Positions 1 to 7,091 of a DNA stretch of 8,407 nt are shown one piece after another. A program made the position numbers and the translations under genes. Source of the stretch: JAVBKP01 sp031553975 (lineage in GTDB: Bacteria; Bacillota; Clostridia; Peptostreptococcales; Anaerovoracaceae); assembly GCA_031553975.1 (NCBI GenBank), contig JAVBKP010000161.1, positions 1 through 8,407 on the forward strand, in the 5' to 3' direction. Position 1 is the first letter of the stretch. Every line of letters starts with the position of its first letter. The notes under the pieces are model-generated. The model had not been told where the DNA came from. It saw only the letters and a program-made list of their open reading frames with translations, and ran no database searches.

Positions 1-1896
1 CCAGATGACGGAGGTAGTCCAATCACAGGGTATGTGGTCACATCAAGTCCTGGGAATATAACAGCCGCCTCTATAGGAACTGCAACGGCAGTAACCTTTG
101 ACAAAGCAACCAATGCTACAGCGCTACAGTATGGGGTACCATATTCCTTTGCCGTGACAGCCAAAAACACAAACGGGTTTGGTAGTAAATCAACGTATAT
201 AGGTGATGCCGTGGTTACAACAGTGCCAGCAGTAGCAACCAATATAAGTGCAACCACCTCTGGCGAAGCCATTGTGGTCACTTTTGCCCCACCAAGTGAT
301 AGAGGGACACCTATTACTGAGTATATAGTGACATCAAGTCCTGGGAATATAACTGTTTCCTCAACCACTACTACAGCCATCTTTGATAAAAATTCCAATA
401 CACCGGGATTACAGTATAAGACACCATATTCTTTTGCCGTGATAGCGAAAAATGCAAGGGGTGAAGGGAACCAGTCAGCGTATGTAGGCAGTGCTACACT
501 CACTACCATACCAGGTGTTGTTACAACCATAACCACAACAGGCATAGGAAGGGCTATCACAGTGACATTTGCGGCTCCTGACAATGGAGGAAGCGATATT
601 ACAGAATACCAAATCGTATCAAACCCAAGCGGTGCTGTGTTGACATCCTCTGCAACCACGGTGACATTTAACAAAGTCACCAATGCAAAAAACTTAGTAT
701 ACGATATGCCTTATGCATTCACAGTGATGGCTAAGAATAAAAATGGCGTAGGAGCCACATCAGCAGAATCAGCCACGGCCATGATACAAGATATTACGAC
801 TACACCTGCCATAGTAACAGGTATTTCATCATCAGGAAGTGATGGGATGGCCACTGTTAGTTTTTCACCAAGTGATGGTGGAGGCCTAAGTGTGTATTAT
901 ACAGTGACGGCAAGCTCAGGCGGTGTAGTGGTTAAAACTGTCACAGGTTCTGCTACTTCTATTAACGTAACAGGGCTTACCAACGGGCAGACATATGTAT
1001 TCAGTGTGAAAGCAACCAATGAGAAATACACAGGATCGGATTCCCCCTATACAGCTGCTGCTGTGCCGGGTAAATATCCTGGAGCACCTACCAATGTTCA
1101 GGCTACAGCAGGCTACAACCAAATCACTGTTAGCTTTGCAGCACCAAGTAGCAACGGAGGTTCGCCTATTACCCAGTATGACGTAGAAGTCAACCCAGGC
1201 AGCATTGTCATGACTACCACAGGAACCTCAATTGTATTTAAAAGTCTGACAAATGGTTCTTCCTATACATTTACAGTAAAGGCGAAAAATGTATTTGGCG
1301 TAGGACCAGCGTCAGCAGTATCCAACGTAGCGTCACCAAAGGCACCTACTGTACCCGGAAAACCTACCAGTGTTACTGCCAAGGCAAGGGACAAATCAGC
1401 CATAGTTAGTTTTGGTGCGCCAGACAACGGAGGCTTGGAGATCAAAAGCTATACGGTGACAACATATGACCAAAATGAAAAAGCAATCAAAACCGTCACA
1501 GGCACTGCCACTAGTATGACTATATATGGTCTTACCAATGGAGCTGTATATACTTTCTTTGTGAAGGCTCACAACGAAAAGGGTACCGGTCCCGAATCAG
1601 ATCGATCAAACTCTGCTACACCAGGTGTGGCTACAGTGCCAAGCGCACCAGTTGGGGTGAAGGCTACAGCTGGGGATCGTAGCGTATCACTAAGTTTTTC
1701 TGTGCCAGCATCAGACGGCAAAGCTGAAATCACTAGCTACCTAATCTCAATGTCACCAGGAGATGATACTTGGACCATCACGGGCACGCACAAAGAAATC
1801 ACAGGGCTTTCCAATGGTGTGTCGTATACCTTTAAGGTAAGAGCAAGAAATAGTGAAGGGCTTGGTGCTATTGGTACATCCAATATAGCGATTCCT
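1..1896 (+). repeat. Tandem FN3-coding repeats of two subtypes
   Basis: Seven tandem units of about 255-294 bases encode FN3 domains. Units 1-3 share a long loop before the F-G strand region (forms like ALQYGVPYSFAV), whereas units 4-7 have the more usual GLTNG.xYxFxVKA. A 23-base stretch is identical at 40-62 in unit 1 and 331-353 in unit 2, 291 bases apart, showing that units 1 and 2 duplicated recently or have been homogenised. The array probably continues upstream of the window. Confidence 0.85.
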
Positions 1897-3144
1897 CATG
1901 AGAACCCAGATATTATCCTTGGCTCGACTAAAATACCAGACGGTGCGGCTACGGTAGAATATAAAAGTACGGGCAGCCGGCAAAAAGTGAGTGTTAGTAT
2001 TGATTCAGACAAGGTAATAACCACTACGAGTGATAAGAATAAGAGAATGAGCCTTATTTTTCCAGATGATGTTGACACTGTTTCATGTATAGTCAGTAAA
2101 TATTCAGAGAAAACATATGGCGCCAATGCTAGCATGGAGATAGGTTCTAATTTTGGAAGTTATGTGTTGCCTGTGAGTGCCTTTAGTACAGAAAACTTGA
2201 AGGATATCCTTGGTACATCAGACATATCAGATGTATCTATGGAGGTTTCTATAGACAAACTAGATGAGTATGATATAACAAAAATTAAAAGCAACTTGGT
2301 TAAGGCAGGCAATATATCTTTATGCTCTCCAGTGATTGAATTCAATGTCTCAGCAAAGAGAAGTACAAAATCAAAAACAGTAGACCAATTCGACCAGTTC
2401 GTAGAGAGAAAAATCAATCTCAGTGGATATGATTACTCTAAAGGTACGGCGGCGGTAATCATCAAGCAAAATGGTACGCTAGTGCCAGTTCCGTTTAAGA
2501 TAAAAACGGAAGGCGGGCAAAGGGTGGTTTCTATTAATAGCGTAAGCAACTCCCAGTATGCGCTTGTATCCGTGAATAAGCATTTTAGTGATGCAAAAGG
2601 CCACTGGGCAGAAAATGTGATTAGCAATATGGCAAGTAGACTTATCGTTTCTGGTGATGCTGCTGGTAAGTATAACCCAAAAGCTAGTATTACAAGGGCA
2701 GAATTTTTATCCATAGCCTTAAAATCTTTTGGAATAGATGCAGAGGATGCTGTGTATAGCAATCAATTTTCCGATGTAAAATACTCGGACTGGTATGCTA
2801 AGGCAGTACAAAAAGCAGTTGACCTTGAAATCATGGGAGGAACAGGAGACAATACATTCTCACCTACCAAGAAAATCACAAGGCAGGAAGCCGCAGTCAT
2901 ACTGATAAATCTAGTAGAGAAGTATGGGCTATATGATAATATGAGCGCCAGTGGCAAGGATATTTACCAATTCAATGACACCAACAAAATATCTGATTGG
3001 GCAGCGAGTCAATTGCAAGAAGCTGTTTCAAGAGGTATAATGAGTGGTACAGAAGGTAACAAAATAGCGCCATTGTCCAATTTGACAAGGGCAGAGGCGG
3101 CACAGCTAGTATACAATCTATTAACAAAAGCAAGTCTTATCTAA
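1..3144 (+). CDS. Cell-surface protein with seven FN3 repeats and three C-terminal SLH domains (5' end missing)
   Basis: The reading frame is open from base 1, so the start and any signal peptide lie upstream; the GTG at 34 is an internal valine codon, not a start. Seven fibronectin type III repeats lie at about 1-228 (partial), 229-513, 514-807, 808-1080, 1081-1356, 1357-1641 and 1642-1896. Each has a PxxGG-type turn followed by a Y.F.V.AKN-type strand. A linker with no domain I can name spans about 1897-2580. Three SLH domains follow at about 2581-2735, 2761-2925 and 2965-3135, with the binding motifs TRAE (2692-2703), TRQE (2878-2889) and TRAE (3085-3096). In known SLH proteins, three such domains hold the protein non-covalently to pyruvylated secondary wall polymer, so this is likely an S-layer-associated or adhesive extracellular protein. 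Its ligand is unknown. There is no terminator before ahcY. The domain calls are firm; the role is inferred. Confidence 0.93.
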   Translation, partial: PDDGGSPITGYVVTSSPGNITAASIGTATAVTFDKATNATALQYGVPYSFAVTAKNTNGFGSKSTYIGDAVVTTVPAVATNISATTSGEAIVVTFAPPSDRGTPITEYIVTSSPGNITVSSTTTTAIFDKNSNTPGLQYKTPYSFAVIAKNARGEGNQSAYVGSATLTTIPGVVTTITTTGIGRAITVTFAAPDNGGSDITEYQIVSNPSGAVLTSSATTVTFNKVTNAKNLVYDMPYAFTVMAKNKNGVGATSAESATAMIQDITTTPAIVTGISSSGSDGMATVSFSPSDGGGLSVYYTVTASSGGVVVKTVTGSATSINVTGLTNGQTYVFSVKATNEKYTGSDSPYTAAAVPGKYPGAPTNVQATAGYNQITVSFAAPSSNGGSPITQYDVEVNPGSIVMTTTGTSIVFKSLTNGSSYTFTVKAKNVFGVGPASAVSNVASPKAPTVPGKPTSVTAKARDKSAIVSFGAPDNGGLEIKSYTVTTYDQNEKAIKTVTGTATSMTIYGLTNGAVYTFFVKAHNEKGTGPESDRSNSATPGVATVPSAPVGVKATAGDRSVSLSFSVPASDGKAEITSYLISMSPGDDTWTITGTHKEITGLSNGVSYTFKVRARNSEGLGAIGTSNIAIPHENPDIILGSTKIPDGAATVEYKSTGSRQKVSVSIDSDKVITTTSDKNKRMSLIFPDDVDTVSCIVSKYSEKTYGANASMEIGSNFGSYVLPVSAFSTENLKDILGTSDISDVSMEVSIDKLDEYDITKIKSNLVKAGNISLCSPVIEFNVSAKRSTKSKTVDQFDQFVERKINLSGYDYSKGTAAVIIKQNGTLVPVPFKIKTEGGQRVVSINSVSNSQYALVSVNKHFSDAKGHWAENVISNMASRLIVSGDAAGKYNPKASITRAEFLSIALKSFGIDAEDAVYSNQFSDVKYSDWYAKAVQKAVDLEIMGGTGDNTFSPTKKITRQEAAVILINLVEKYGLYDNMSASGKDIYQFNDTNKISDWAASQLQEAVSRGIMSGTEGNKIAPLSNLTRAEAAQLVYNLLTKASLI

Positions 3145-3175
3145 ATTTTAATAAAAAACGCATAGGAGGAATACA

Positions 3176-4429
3176 ATGCAAAGACACGAAGTCAGAGATA
3201 TGAGTCTAGCGCCTTTAGGGCATCAAAAGATTAACTGGGTTAAAAACTACATGCCTATCCTTAACGGGCTAGAAGAGCAGTTTACAAAAGAACAACCCTT
3301 CAAAGGTGTAAGAATTTCACTATCAGTTCACTTAGAAGCCAAGACTGCTTACCTTTGTAAAGTGCTAGCAGCAGGTGGTGCTGAGATGTCAGTAACAGGT
3401 AGCAACGTACTTTCTACCCAAGATGCCATTGCGGCAGCCCTTGTGGAAGACGGTATGCAAGTGTTTGCGTATCATGGGGCTACAGCAGAAGAGTATGATA
3501 GACATATCGAGATGTGCCTAGAATGCAAGCCGAATATTATCATTGATGACGGTGGAGACCTAATTGGAATGCTTCACAAAAAACGCACAGACCTAATGGA
3601 AGACCTATGGGGCGGATGTGAAGAGACAACAACAGGTGTTATTCGTCTAAGAGCCATGGAGGCCAAAGGTGACCTTAAAACCCCTATGGTAGCTGTTAAC
3701 GATGCACAATGCAAATACTTATTTGACAATAGATATGGTACTGGTCAGTCTGTATGGGACAGTATCAACGCAAATACAAACCTAATCGTTGCCAGCAAAC
3801 GTGTAGTAGTGGTAGGATATGGCTGGTGCAGCCGTGGTATTGCCATGAGAGCAGCAGGTCTTGGTGGCAAAGTGATTATTACAGAAATCAACCCTGTTAA
3901 GGCAATGGAAGCTGTCATGGATGGATTTGATGTAATGACCATGGACGAAGCAGCACCACTTGGAGATATTTTCGTATCTGCTACAGGCTGTAACCGCACA
4001 ATCACAGTGGATCATATGCTCAAGATGAAAGAGGGCGTTATCTTAACCAATGCAGGACATTTCAACTGCGAAGTTGATATGGCAGGACTAGAGTCAGCTG
4101 CTGTAGAGAAAAAAGAAACCCGAAAAAACATCATGGGATACAAACTATCTAATGGAAAATGGATCAATGTCATAGCAGAAGGCAAACTAGTAAATATCGC
4201 CGCCTTAGAAGGCCACCCTGCAGAAGTAATGGATACAAGCTTTGCCGTACAATGTATGGGCGCACTTCACATCCTAAACAACCGCGGAAAGCTAGAAAAC
4301 AAAGTAATCTACGTGACAGAAGAAGTAGATGCTATGGTAGCAGAGAAAAAACTAGCAGCTTGGGGCGTGAAAATCGACAAGCTGACCGAAGAGCAGAAAA
4401 AATACTTGAATAGCTGGGAATTAGAATAA
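3176..4429 (+). CDS. ahcY: Adenosylhomocysteinase, short thermotogal/archaeal type
   Basis: A 417-residue cytosolic enzyme that reversibly hydrolyses S-adenosylhomocysteine to adenosine and homocysteine, clearing the product of SAM-dependent methylation. Residues aligning with the human enzyme's active site are His52, Asp125, Glu150 followed by Thr151-153, Asn175, Lys180 (in VNDAQCKYLFDN) and Asp184. The NAD-binding Rossmann motif is GYGWCSRG at 214-221, and NAGHFNCEVD lies further on. The protein ends just after LTEEQKKYLNSWELE and lacks the C-terminal tail with conserved Lys and Tyr that in the eukaryotic-type enzyme reaches into the neighbouring subunit's NAD site. It also lacks the insertion of the longer bacterial type. 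AGGAGGA at 3164-3170 lies five bases before the ATG. No methionine-cycle gene is adjacent. Methanogen relatives prefer S-inosylhomocysteine, so the substrate is not certain. Confidence 0.95.
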   Translation: MQRHEVRDMSLAPLGHQKINWVKNYMPILNGLEEQFTKEQPFKGVRISLSVHLEAKTAYLCKVLAAGGAEMSVTGSNVLSTQDAIAAALVEDGMQVFAYHGATAEEYDRHIEMCLECKPNIIIDDGGDLIGMLHKKRTDLMEDLWGGCEETTTGVIRLRAMEAKGDLKTPMVAVNDAQCKYLFDNRYGTGQSVWDSINANTNLIVASKRVVVVGYGWCSRGIAMRAAGLGGKVIITEINPVKAMEAVMDGFDVMTMDEAAPLGDIFVSATGCNRTITVDHMLKMKEGVILTNAGHFNCEVDMAGLESAAVEKKETRKNIMGYKLSNGKWINVIAEGKLVNIAALEGHPAEVMDTSFAVQCMGALHILNNRGKLENKVIYVTEEVDAMVAEKKLAAWGVKIDKLTEEQKKYLNSWELE

Positions 4430-4434
4430 AGTAT

Positions 4435-4457
4435 AGGCGTCCTTAGGGGCGCCTTTT
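4435..4457 (+). terminator. Intrinsic terminator after ahcY
   Basis: AGGCGTCC and GGGGCGCCT arms form an eight-pair stem (one G-U pair) with a four-base loop, followed by TTTT. It starts six bases after the ahcY stop codon. The U-run is short, so some read-through into the next small gene is possible. Confidence 0.8.
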
Positions 4458-4477
4458 AATAAAAAATTGGAGATTAT

Positions 4478-4696
4478 ATGGATAGGCGTAAATATTTCGT
4501 GTCAAGATTGATTGGTTTGACTTTGATGGAAGCATCCATTGCGATAATGTTATATATTAATAAAGCGGAAGAAGTGCTAATAACAACAAACCAACTTAGG
4601 GATTTATTCCAAATATACCTTATATTAATACTTACAGAGGTAGCTATTAGAGAAATAATTTACAAAATCAAAAGCATATTAAAAAATAAAAAGTAA
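4478..4696 (+). CDS. Small putative two-helix membrane protein, function unknown
   Basis: A 72-residue protein I do not recognise. It has a basic start (MDRRK), a hydrophobic segment at about residues 9-27, a polar stretch around 28-41 containing KAEE, a second hydrophobic segment at about 43-60, and a lysine-rich end (KSILKNKK). This pattern fits a small inner-membrane hairpin protein with both ends in the cytoplasm. GGAG at 4469-4472 is five bases from the ATG, a good ribosome binding site. The gene sits between two intrinsic terminators with only about 20 bases between the first terminator and its start codon, and I see no promoter there. Expression may depend on read-through from ahcY. 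It is probably a real gene because of the ribosome binding site, the dedicated terminator and the coherent hydrophobic pattern, but it could be a chance reading frame. Confidence 0.6.
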   Translation: MDRRKYFVSRLIGLTLMEASIAIMLYINKAEEVLITTNQLRDLFQIYLILILTEVAIREIIYKIKSILKNKK

Positions 4697-4716
4697 AGTA
4701 TGAATTGTAAAAAAAC

Positions 4717-4751
4717 AAAAATCCTAGATCGTATAAAGTCTGGGATTTTTT
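4717..4751 (+). terminator. Intrinsic terminator after the small membrane protein gene
   Basis: The arms AAAAATCCTAGA (4717-4728) and TCTGGGATTTTT (4739-4750) form a 12-pair stem with one G-U pair and a ten-base loop. The A-run before and T-run after make it potentially active in both directions, although no gene is seen on the minus strand. Confidence 0.8.
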
Positions 4752-4789
4752 GCGTGAGTAAGTGATTCTTGTTTCATTTGTAGAATAAA

Positions 4790-4813
4790 CACATTTTAAG
4801 TTTACAAAATGTG
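4790..4813. promoter_or_regulatory. Candidate operator, 8-bp inverted repeat over the -35 box
   Basis: CACATTTT (4790-4797) and AAAATGTG (4806-4813) are perfect inverted copies separated by eight bases. The right half and spacer overlap the -35 box at 4801-4806. The dyad contains T-N12-A symmetry, close to the T-N11-A of LysR-type sites. Its centre is near -34 relative to the predicted transcription start, a position that would suit repression better than classical LysR activation. The LysR-type regulator two genes down is the obvious candidate to bind it, but this is inference. Confidence 0.5.
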
Positions 4814-4829
4814 CCAATTTTGATATGAT
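4801..4829 (+). promoter_or_regulatory. Sigma-A-type promoter of the aminotransferase-LysR unit
   Basis: The -35 box TTTACA (4801-4806) is 17 bases from the -10 box TATGAT (4824-4829), which is preceded by TG at 4821-4822 as an extended -10. Each hexamer matches consensus at five of six positions. Transcription would start near 4836, giving a leader of about 70 bases. Confidence 0.7.
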
Positions 4830-4907
4830 GGTTGCAACAAATAGTGTACAATTAAAAATAGGATTAGAATTAAAATCCAGATATGAAGTGATAGATGGAG
4901 GAAAATA

Positions 4908-6098
4908 ATGAAATTCGCATCAAGAATGAGCGCGCTAGAAGATAAAGAACTATTAAAACTAATGGAGCTATCAGAGACGGAGGATACCATTTCTTTCTCC
5001 GGTGGCTTTCCGTCCCCTGAGACATATCCCCTAAATGATATCAAACAGTCATTTGTAATGACCTTGGAGCAAGACGGGAAAGAGGCATTGAGTTACGGCT
5101 CCACCAGCGGGTATAGCAGGCTGAGAGAAATCATCTCAAAGCGTATGAAAGATAAATTTGACGTAAATGTCACCACCGATGAGATTATTATTACCAGCGG
5201 ATCCCAGCAGGCTTTAGACATGAGTGCTATGCTTTTTGTGGACAAAGGAGATATCGTCCTCTTTGAAAAACCTACGTATTTAGGGGCACTGAGTGCTTTC
5301 AAGGTTCACGAAGCAGAGCTTATGGGCGTGGCTACAGATGAAGACGGCATTGTGATTGAAGATTTTGAGAGGGTGATGAGGGGGCAAGACGGACATCGTA
5401 TAAAAGCGATATACGTTATACCGGATTTTCAGAACCCAGCAGGCAGGTCTTGGTCAATCGACAGACGAAAGGCCTTCATGAAAGCAGTAGAAAAGTATGA
5501 TATAGCAGTGCTAGAAGATGCTGCCTATGCAGAGCTTGGATTTGAAGGAAAAACATACCCACCACTATTTAGCATGGATGAAAAAGGTCAAGTGTTGTAC
5601 TGCGGTACCTACTCCAAGACGTTTTGTCCAGGACTTCGTGTGGCGTGGACGTGCGCCCGTGCAGAGGTGATGGAGAATTTATTGGCACTGAAAAATAGCA
5701 TGGACCTATCCTCTTCAGCCATAGCACAACGTCAAATGGTACATTACATGGAAAACTTTGACTATGATGGGCATATAAAGAGTATCTGTGATTTGTACAA
5801 GCGTAGAGCAGAGTATATGGTAGAAATGATAAAAATCCACTTCCCAGAGACAGCCAAATTCCAAGTGCCGGAGGGTGGGCTGTTCCTTTGGGTAGAACTG
5901 CCAGAGCAAGTAGATACTTACGAACTAGCCAAGGCGGCATTGGCTGAGAAAGTGGCCTTCGTGCCAGGCGGAGCTTTTTATCCATATGGAGAGAAGTGCA
6001 ACGAGTTTAGACTGAACTTTTCTAACATGGCAGAGCCAGAAATCAAAGAGGGCATAGCTAGACTTGGGAAGATAATAAAGCTGGTTTTAGAAGAGTAG
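4908..6098 (+). CDS. PLP-dependent class I/II aminotransferase (2-aminoadipate/kynurenine aminotransferase-like)
   Basis: A 396-residue cytosolic fold-type I aminotransferase. Visible signatures are GGFPSPETYP (32-41), typical of the branch containing LysN, 2-aminoadipate aminotransferases and the catalytic domain of MocR regulators; the phosphate-contacting GSQQALD (98-104); Asn176 in FQNPAGR; Asp204 and Tyr207; the PLP Schiff-base lysine Lys237 in YSKTFCPGLRVAW; and the substrate-carboxylate arginine Arg368 in FRLNFS. No N-terminal helix-turn-helix is present, so this is a free enzyme rather than a MocR regulator. GGAGG at 4897-4901 is six bases before the ATG. It lies 27 bases upstream of the LysR gene on the same strand, and no terminator lies between them. 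The amino donor cannot be read from sequence; aromatic, branched-chain and 2-aminoadipate substrates all occur in this branch. Confidence 0.9.
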   Translation: MKFASRMSALEDKELLKLMELSETEDTISFSGGFPSPETYPLNDIKQSFVMTLEQDGKEALSYGSTSGYSRLREIISKRMKDKFDVNVTTDEIIITSGSQQALDMSAMLFVDKGDIVLFEKPTYLGALSAFKVHEAELMGVATDEDGIVIEDFERVMRGQDGHRIKAIYVIPDFQNPAGRSWSIDRRKAFMKAVEKYDIAVLEDAAYAELGFEGKTYPPLFSMDEKGQVLYCGTYSKTFCPGLRVAWTCARAEVMENLLALKNSMDLSSSAIAQRQMVHYMENFDYDGHIKSICDLYKRRAEYMVEMIKIHFPETAKFQVPEGGLFLWVELPEQVDTYELAKAALAEKVAFVPGGAFYPYGEKCNEFRLNFSNMAEPEIKEGIARLGKIIKLVLEE

Positions 6099-6125
6099 CA
6101 GATAGTAACAGGAGAAGCGATACAT

Positions 6126-7016
6126 ATGGACTTTAGACAACTGCAGGCATTCGTAGCAGTAGCGCTGCTAAAAAGCTTCTCTAAGGCGGCAGATCAGCTC
6201 TATGTGACACAACCCACCATCAGCGGTCAGATGCAGAGCCTTGAGCAAGAATTGGGGACGGTTCTAATTGAACGTACCTCTCGAAGTTTGAGATTAACCA
6301 GTGCAGGAGAGGTTTTTTTCCCGTATGCCAAAGAGATACTAAACCTAAAAGAAAAAGCAACGTCCTCTGTGGAGGAGCATAAGGGCAACATACGGGGTAA
6401 GCTAGAGATTGCCGCCAGCACAATTCCTCAAACATATCTTCTCCCATCACTGATGGGAGAATTTCACCAGTTGCACCAAGAAGTGGAATACCACAGCCTC
6501 GGTCATGACTCGGCAGAGGTGATAGATCAAATTTTAAATGGACGACTTGATTTTGGATTTGTGGGATATAGGCAGGAAAGCAAATTCCTAGAGTATGTAA
6601 AGATATACGAAGATGAATTGGCTATCATTGGGCCAAAATCAATGGGGATTGTTAATAAGGAGCTCAATTTCGATGACATAGCCCAGCAAAAATGGATATT
6701 GCGTGAAAAAGGTTCAGGTACGAGAGACGCTTTTGAGGAAATACTAGGAGACAATGGTGTGTGTTCTGACAATCTAAGCATCGTGGCCTGTCTTGAGAGC
6801 AATGAAGCTATAAAGCAGTGGGTAAGACAGGGCATGGGCATATCCATCATGTCAAAGGCCGCCATTAAGGACGAACTCGCCCATGGAGATTTAATAACGT
6901 TAAAGATTGGTGGCATATCCTTAAAACGTGATATTTACTTTGTTTATCACAGGAATAGGACAATGTCACCCCTAGCCGAAACATTCAAACAATTTGTATT
7001 AAACAAATATCTATAA
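6126..7016 (+). CDS. LysR-family transcriptional regulator
   Basis: A 296-residue regulator. Residues 1-60 form the winged helix-turn-helix (MDFRQLQAFVAV, then SFSKAADQLYVTQPTISGQ and SLEQELG). A linker helix covers about 60-88, and the rest is the periplasmic-binding-protein-like effector domain that senses a small ligand, with LLPSLMGEF, GRLDFGFVG and the late VRQGMGISIMSKAA as family landmarks. The length is normal. AGGAGAA at 6110-6116 precedes the ATG by nine bases. It is encoded with, not divergently from, the aminotransferase, so it may regulate that unit through the dyad at 4790-4813. The N-terminal segment resembles CysB/CysL-type and selenium-metabolism-associated LysR proteins, but the effector is unknown. 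Oddly, codons 43-48 (LGTVLI) are an exact copy of the intergenic GGGGACGGTTCTAA repeat, and residue 48 is Ile where most family members have Phe. Confidence 0.93.
   Translation: MDFRQLQAFVAVALLKSFSKAADQLYVTQPTISGQMQSLEQELGTVLIERTSRSLRLTSAGEVFFPYAKEILNLKEKATSSVEEHKGNIRGKLEIAASTIPQTYLLPSLMGEFHQLHQEVEYHSLGHDSAEVIDQILNGRLDFGFVGYRQESKFLEYVKIYEDELAIIGPKSMGIVNKELNFDDIAQQKWILREKGSGTRDAFEEILGDNGVCSDNLSIVACLESNEAIKQWVRQGMGISIMSKAAIKDELAHGDLITLKIGGISLKRDIYFVYHRNRTMSPLAETFKQFVLNKYL
6252..6269 (+). repeat. Intragenic copy of the GGGGACGGTTCTAA repeat
   Basis: TTGGGGACGGTTCTAATT here is identical over 18 bases to 7126-7143, the left arm of the hairpin in the downstream palindromic element. It is in frame with the LysR gene, encoding LGTVLI without changing the length of the conserved ELGxxLFxR region. 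No inverted partner is nearby, so this is a lone arm. Confidence 0.85.
6439..6461. repeat. Perfect 11-bp intragenic palindrome in the LysR gene
   Basis: TTCTCCCATCA (6439-6449) and TGATGGGAGAA (6451-6461) are exact inverted copies around a single central C. It encodes part of LLPSLMGEF, a normal LysR segment. It could be a binding site or chance; there is no T-run, so it is not a terminator. Confidence 0.5.
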
Positions 7017-7018
7017 GG

Positions 7019-7054
7019 AAAAGGAATACTTGCCGGTGGAGTATTCCTTTTTTT
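7019..7054 (+). terminator. Intrinsic terminator after the LysR gene
   Basis: AAAAGGAATACT (7019-7030) pairs perfectly with AGTATTCCTTTT (7040-7051) across a nine-base loop, and the T-run continues to 7054. It begins three bases after the stop codon and separates the aminotransferase-LysR unit from the cassette downstream. Confidence 0.88.
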
Positions 7055-7091
7055 GATTAGTCAACCCTATGGACAAATGTTAAAATGATAG

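Noticed and set aside
3082..3117. TTGACA at 3082-3087 with TACAAT at 3112-3117 as a promoter for ahcY
   Set aside because: The spacing is 24 bases, well outside the usable range for a sigma-A promoter.
5010..5017. CCGTCCCC inside the aminotransferase gene, resembling the inverted repeat motif
   Set aside because: Only eight bases match, and the codons encode the family's normal GGFPSPE motif; chance is the simplest explanation.
5569..5985. Minus-strand open frame of 138 codons, and similar antisense frames at 2433-2762 and 6527-6916
   Set aside because: They lie wholly inside well-identified plus-strand genes, have no recognisable domains and have no supporting promoter or ribosome binding site; they are shadow frames.
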